In this document: one piece after another, positions 5,057 through 5,695 of the stretch
Layout of the letters: every line of letters starts with the position of its first letter
Numbering within the stretch: the first letter of the stretch is position 1
Origin: Planctomycetota bacterium
Lineage (GTDB): Bacteria; Planctomycetota; Phycisphaerae; WQYP01
Length of the DNA stretch: 5,695 nt
Direction of reading: 5' to 3'
NCBI GenBank assembly: GCA_021828935.1
Contig: JAJZCU010000169.1
Coordinates: 1-5,695, forward strand
Made by a program: the position numbers and the translations under genes
Notes under the pieces: model-generated
What the model saw: the letters and a program-made list of their open reading frames with translations, nothing else
Database searches by the model: none
Told to the model about the DNA's origin: nothing

Positions 5057-5623
5057 CTACGGGCCTTCCCATTTCCGCGCCGCGAGGTTGAATGTCTCGT
5101 TCCGCGGTACTGCCATGGCCTGCGGACGCCGGCTTTTTGTGCCATACAAGGCTTTCACGAACGCGTTCGCCGGCGGGCCCATCTCGCCGCGGTCGTCAAG
5201 GATCCCCACGGTCAGCGTGCCATGCGCAAGCTCACGCCGTGTCACGAACACGCGGGAGCCGTTAATTCCCCCTCGGTTCGGCCGCGGGATCATGGACCGT
5301 TTTGCGACCACGGTCACGCGTGCCATAAGTAGGTGAACCGCGTCGATGCCGGCAGGGTATCTCTCTTTTCCGGCGCAATCGAATTTTCCGACGAGGCGGC
5401 CGCTGTCTATAATAAACAATCCCTTTACCGTCGGAGCGTAGGATAAGTAGAACACGACAAGGCCCTCCTTGATGGCCGCCTTCCCTTGCGCCTTAGTTTT
5501 CCAGCAGTGAAACAACGCTGCATAGGTAGCCGGCGGGCCCACGAGCGGGCCGGGCCCACTCATATAACCCGTAGTTCCTGCCGCAAAAATCACAAAACCC
5601 GCATGGAATAAGGTTTTTCTCAA
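5057..5623 (-). CDS. Hypothetical protein with possible signal peptide
   Basis: I do not recognise this 188-aa product. An in-frame TAA lies 15 nt upstream, so the first possible start is the TTG at 5623; a GGGGG run 7 nt before it (5631-5635) is only a weak ribosome binding site. The ATG at 5563 (residue 21) is the alternative. From the TTG, the N-terminus (MRKTLFHAGFVIFAAGTTG) has basic residues then a hydrophobic stretch, as in a signal peptide. The rest has protein-like alternation of strands, such as GLVVFYLSYAP, VKGLFIIDSGRLVGKFD and AVHLLMARVTVVAK, then a Pro/Gly/Arg-rich C-terminal third. No enzyme motif, repeat or membrane segment is evident. Codon choice looks consistent with real coding, which is why I prefer it over the overlapping plus-strand frame. 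It stands alone, about 440 bases from the thioesterase, in an accessory-looking region. Confidence 0.5.
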   Translation of the reverse strand: MRKTLFHAGFVIFAAGTTGYMSGPGPLVGPPATYAALFHCWKTKAQGKAAIKEGLVVFYLSYAPTVKGLFIIDSGRLVGKFDCAGKERYPAGIDAVHLLMARVTVVAKRSMIPRPNRGGINGSRVFVTRRELAHGTLTVGILDDRGEMGPPANAFVKALYGTKSRRPQAMAVPRNETFNLAARKWEGP

Positions 5624-5643
5624 TTTTTCGCCCCCGGTTTACT

Positions 5644-5676
5644 GGGCACAGGCAGGAATTCAGCCTGGGGGTGCCC
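5644..5676. repeat. Long imperfect hairpin upstream of the hypothetical gene
   Basis: GGGCAC (5644-5649) pairs with GTGCCC (5671-5676), and the adjacent AGGC (5650-5653) pairs with GCCT (5663-5666), leaving a 9-nt loop and a GGGG bulge. Ten base pairs in all. It lies 20 nt before the TTG start of the minus-strand gene. It could be a leader hairpin, a terminator stem of a gene beyond the window (no T-tract follows), or part of a mobile-element end. Confidence 0.5.
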
Positions 5677-5679
5677 TGC

Positions 5680-5693
5680 AACGCCTGGGCGTT
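5680..5693. repeat. 14-bp palindrome AACGCC-TG-GGCGTT
   Basis: Two perfect 6-bp arms flank a 2-nt centre at the right edge of the window, just beyond the hairpin at 5644-5676. The symmetry suits binding by a dimeric protein or a short stem (5 bp with a 4-nt loop). Both dyads are upstream of the hypothetical minus-strand gene, so an operator is possible, but its wider context is outside the window. Confidence 0.45.
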
Positions 5694-5695
5694 AA

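Noticed and set aside
4809..5336. 175-aa plus-strand open frame
   Set aside because: Most of it is antisense to the better minus-strand frame 5057-5623, has an Arg-rich low-complexity translation, and no ribosome binding site; only its first part is mentioned as a possible fragment.
1..5695. CRISPR array, tRNA, rRNA or complete insertion sequence
   Set aside because: No regularly spaced long repeats, no tRNA-like cloverleaf noticed by eye, no rRNA-like sequence and no transposase motif or paired terminal inverted repeats were found.

Overview
The window is GC-rich, densely packed bacterial chromosome. It holds two operons that diverge from an intergenic region near 2930-3017, followed by a poorly organised stretch from about 4617 to the right edge. 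The source is most likely a Gram-negative-type bacterium: there is a lipoprotein signal on an HtrA protease and a hot-dog acyl-CoA thioesterase, and start sites carry GGAG-type ribosome binding sites. The gene mix (small YW/RTPEER protein plus nucleotidyltransferase pair, tandem HtrA proteases, sugar isomerase/epimerase, ACTGAA-type heptamer repeat, possible RHS debris) would fit Planctomycetota or Verrucomicrobiota. That placement is from memory of such genomes and is only a moderate guess.

Leftward (minus-strand) operon, in transcription order: an 88-aa conserved small protein (2663-2929); a DUF6036-like nucleotidyltransferase that overlaps it by 59 nt (2155-2721); panD, aspartate 1-decarboxylase, 19 nt further on (1695-2135); an HtrA/DegP-type protease predicted to be a lipoprotein with two PDZ domains (211-1653); and the 5' part of a second exported protein, probably another HtrA-like protease, cut by the window edge (1-162). 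All gaps are under 50 nt, so co-transcription is likely. The operon mixes a two-gene module of unknown role, a coenzyme A/pantothenate precursor enzyme, and envelope protein quality control.

Rightward (plus-strand) operon: a TIM-barrel sugar-phosphate isomerase/epimerase-like protein (3018-3860), a glutaredoxin-like thiol protein (3914-4183) and a 4-hydroxybenzoyl-CoA/YbgC-type thioesterase (GTG start, 4218-4616). A TACAAT -10 box lies just upstream and is flanked by an imperfect inverted repeat whose right arm contains the Shine-Dalgarno sequence. A degenerate heptamer repeat occupies the first intergenic gap.

Right part: a 10-bp direct repeat straddles the thioesterase stop codon. After it come about 440 bases without a convincing gene, holding one stretch on the minus strand that reads like a fragment of an RHS protein. 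Then comes one minus-strand open frame with a signal-peptide-like start and no recognised family (5057-5623), with two dyad-symmetric sequences in its upstream region. This end looks like an accessory or decaying locus beside the conserved operons.

The item most worth following is the small protein/nucleotidyltransferase pair: tightly coupled, and with a probable substitution at the third carboxylate position of the nucleotidyltransferase. I cannot show that it is a new system from sequence alone.
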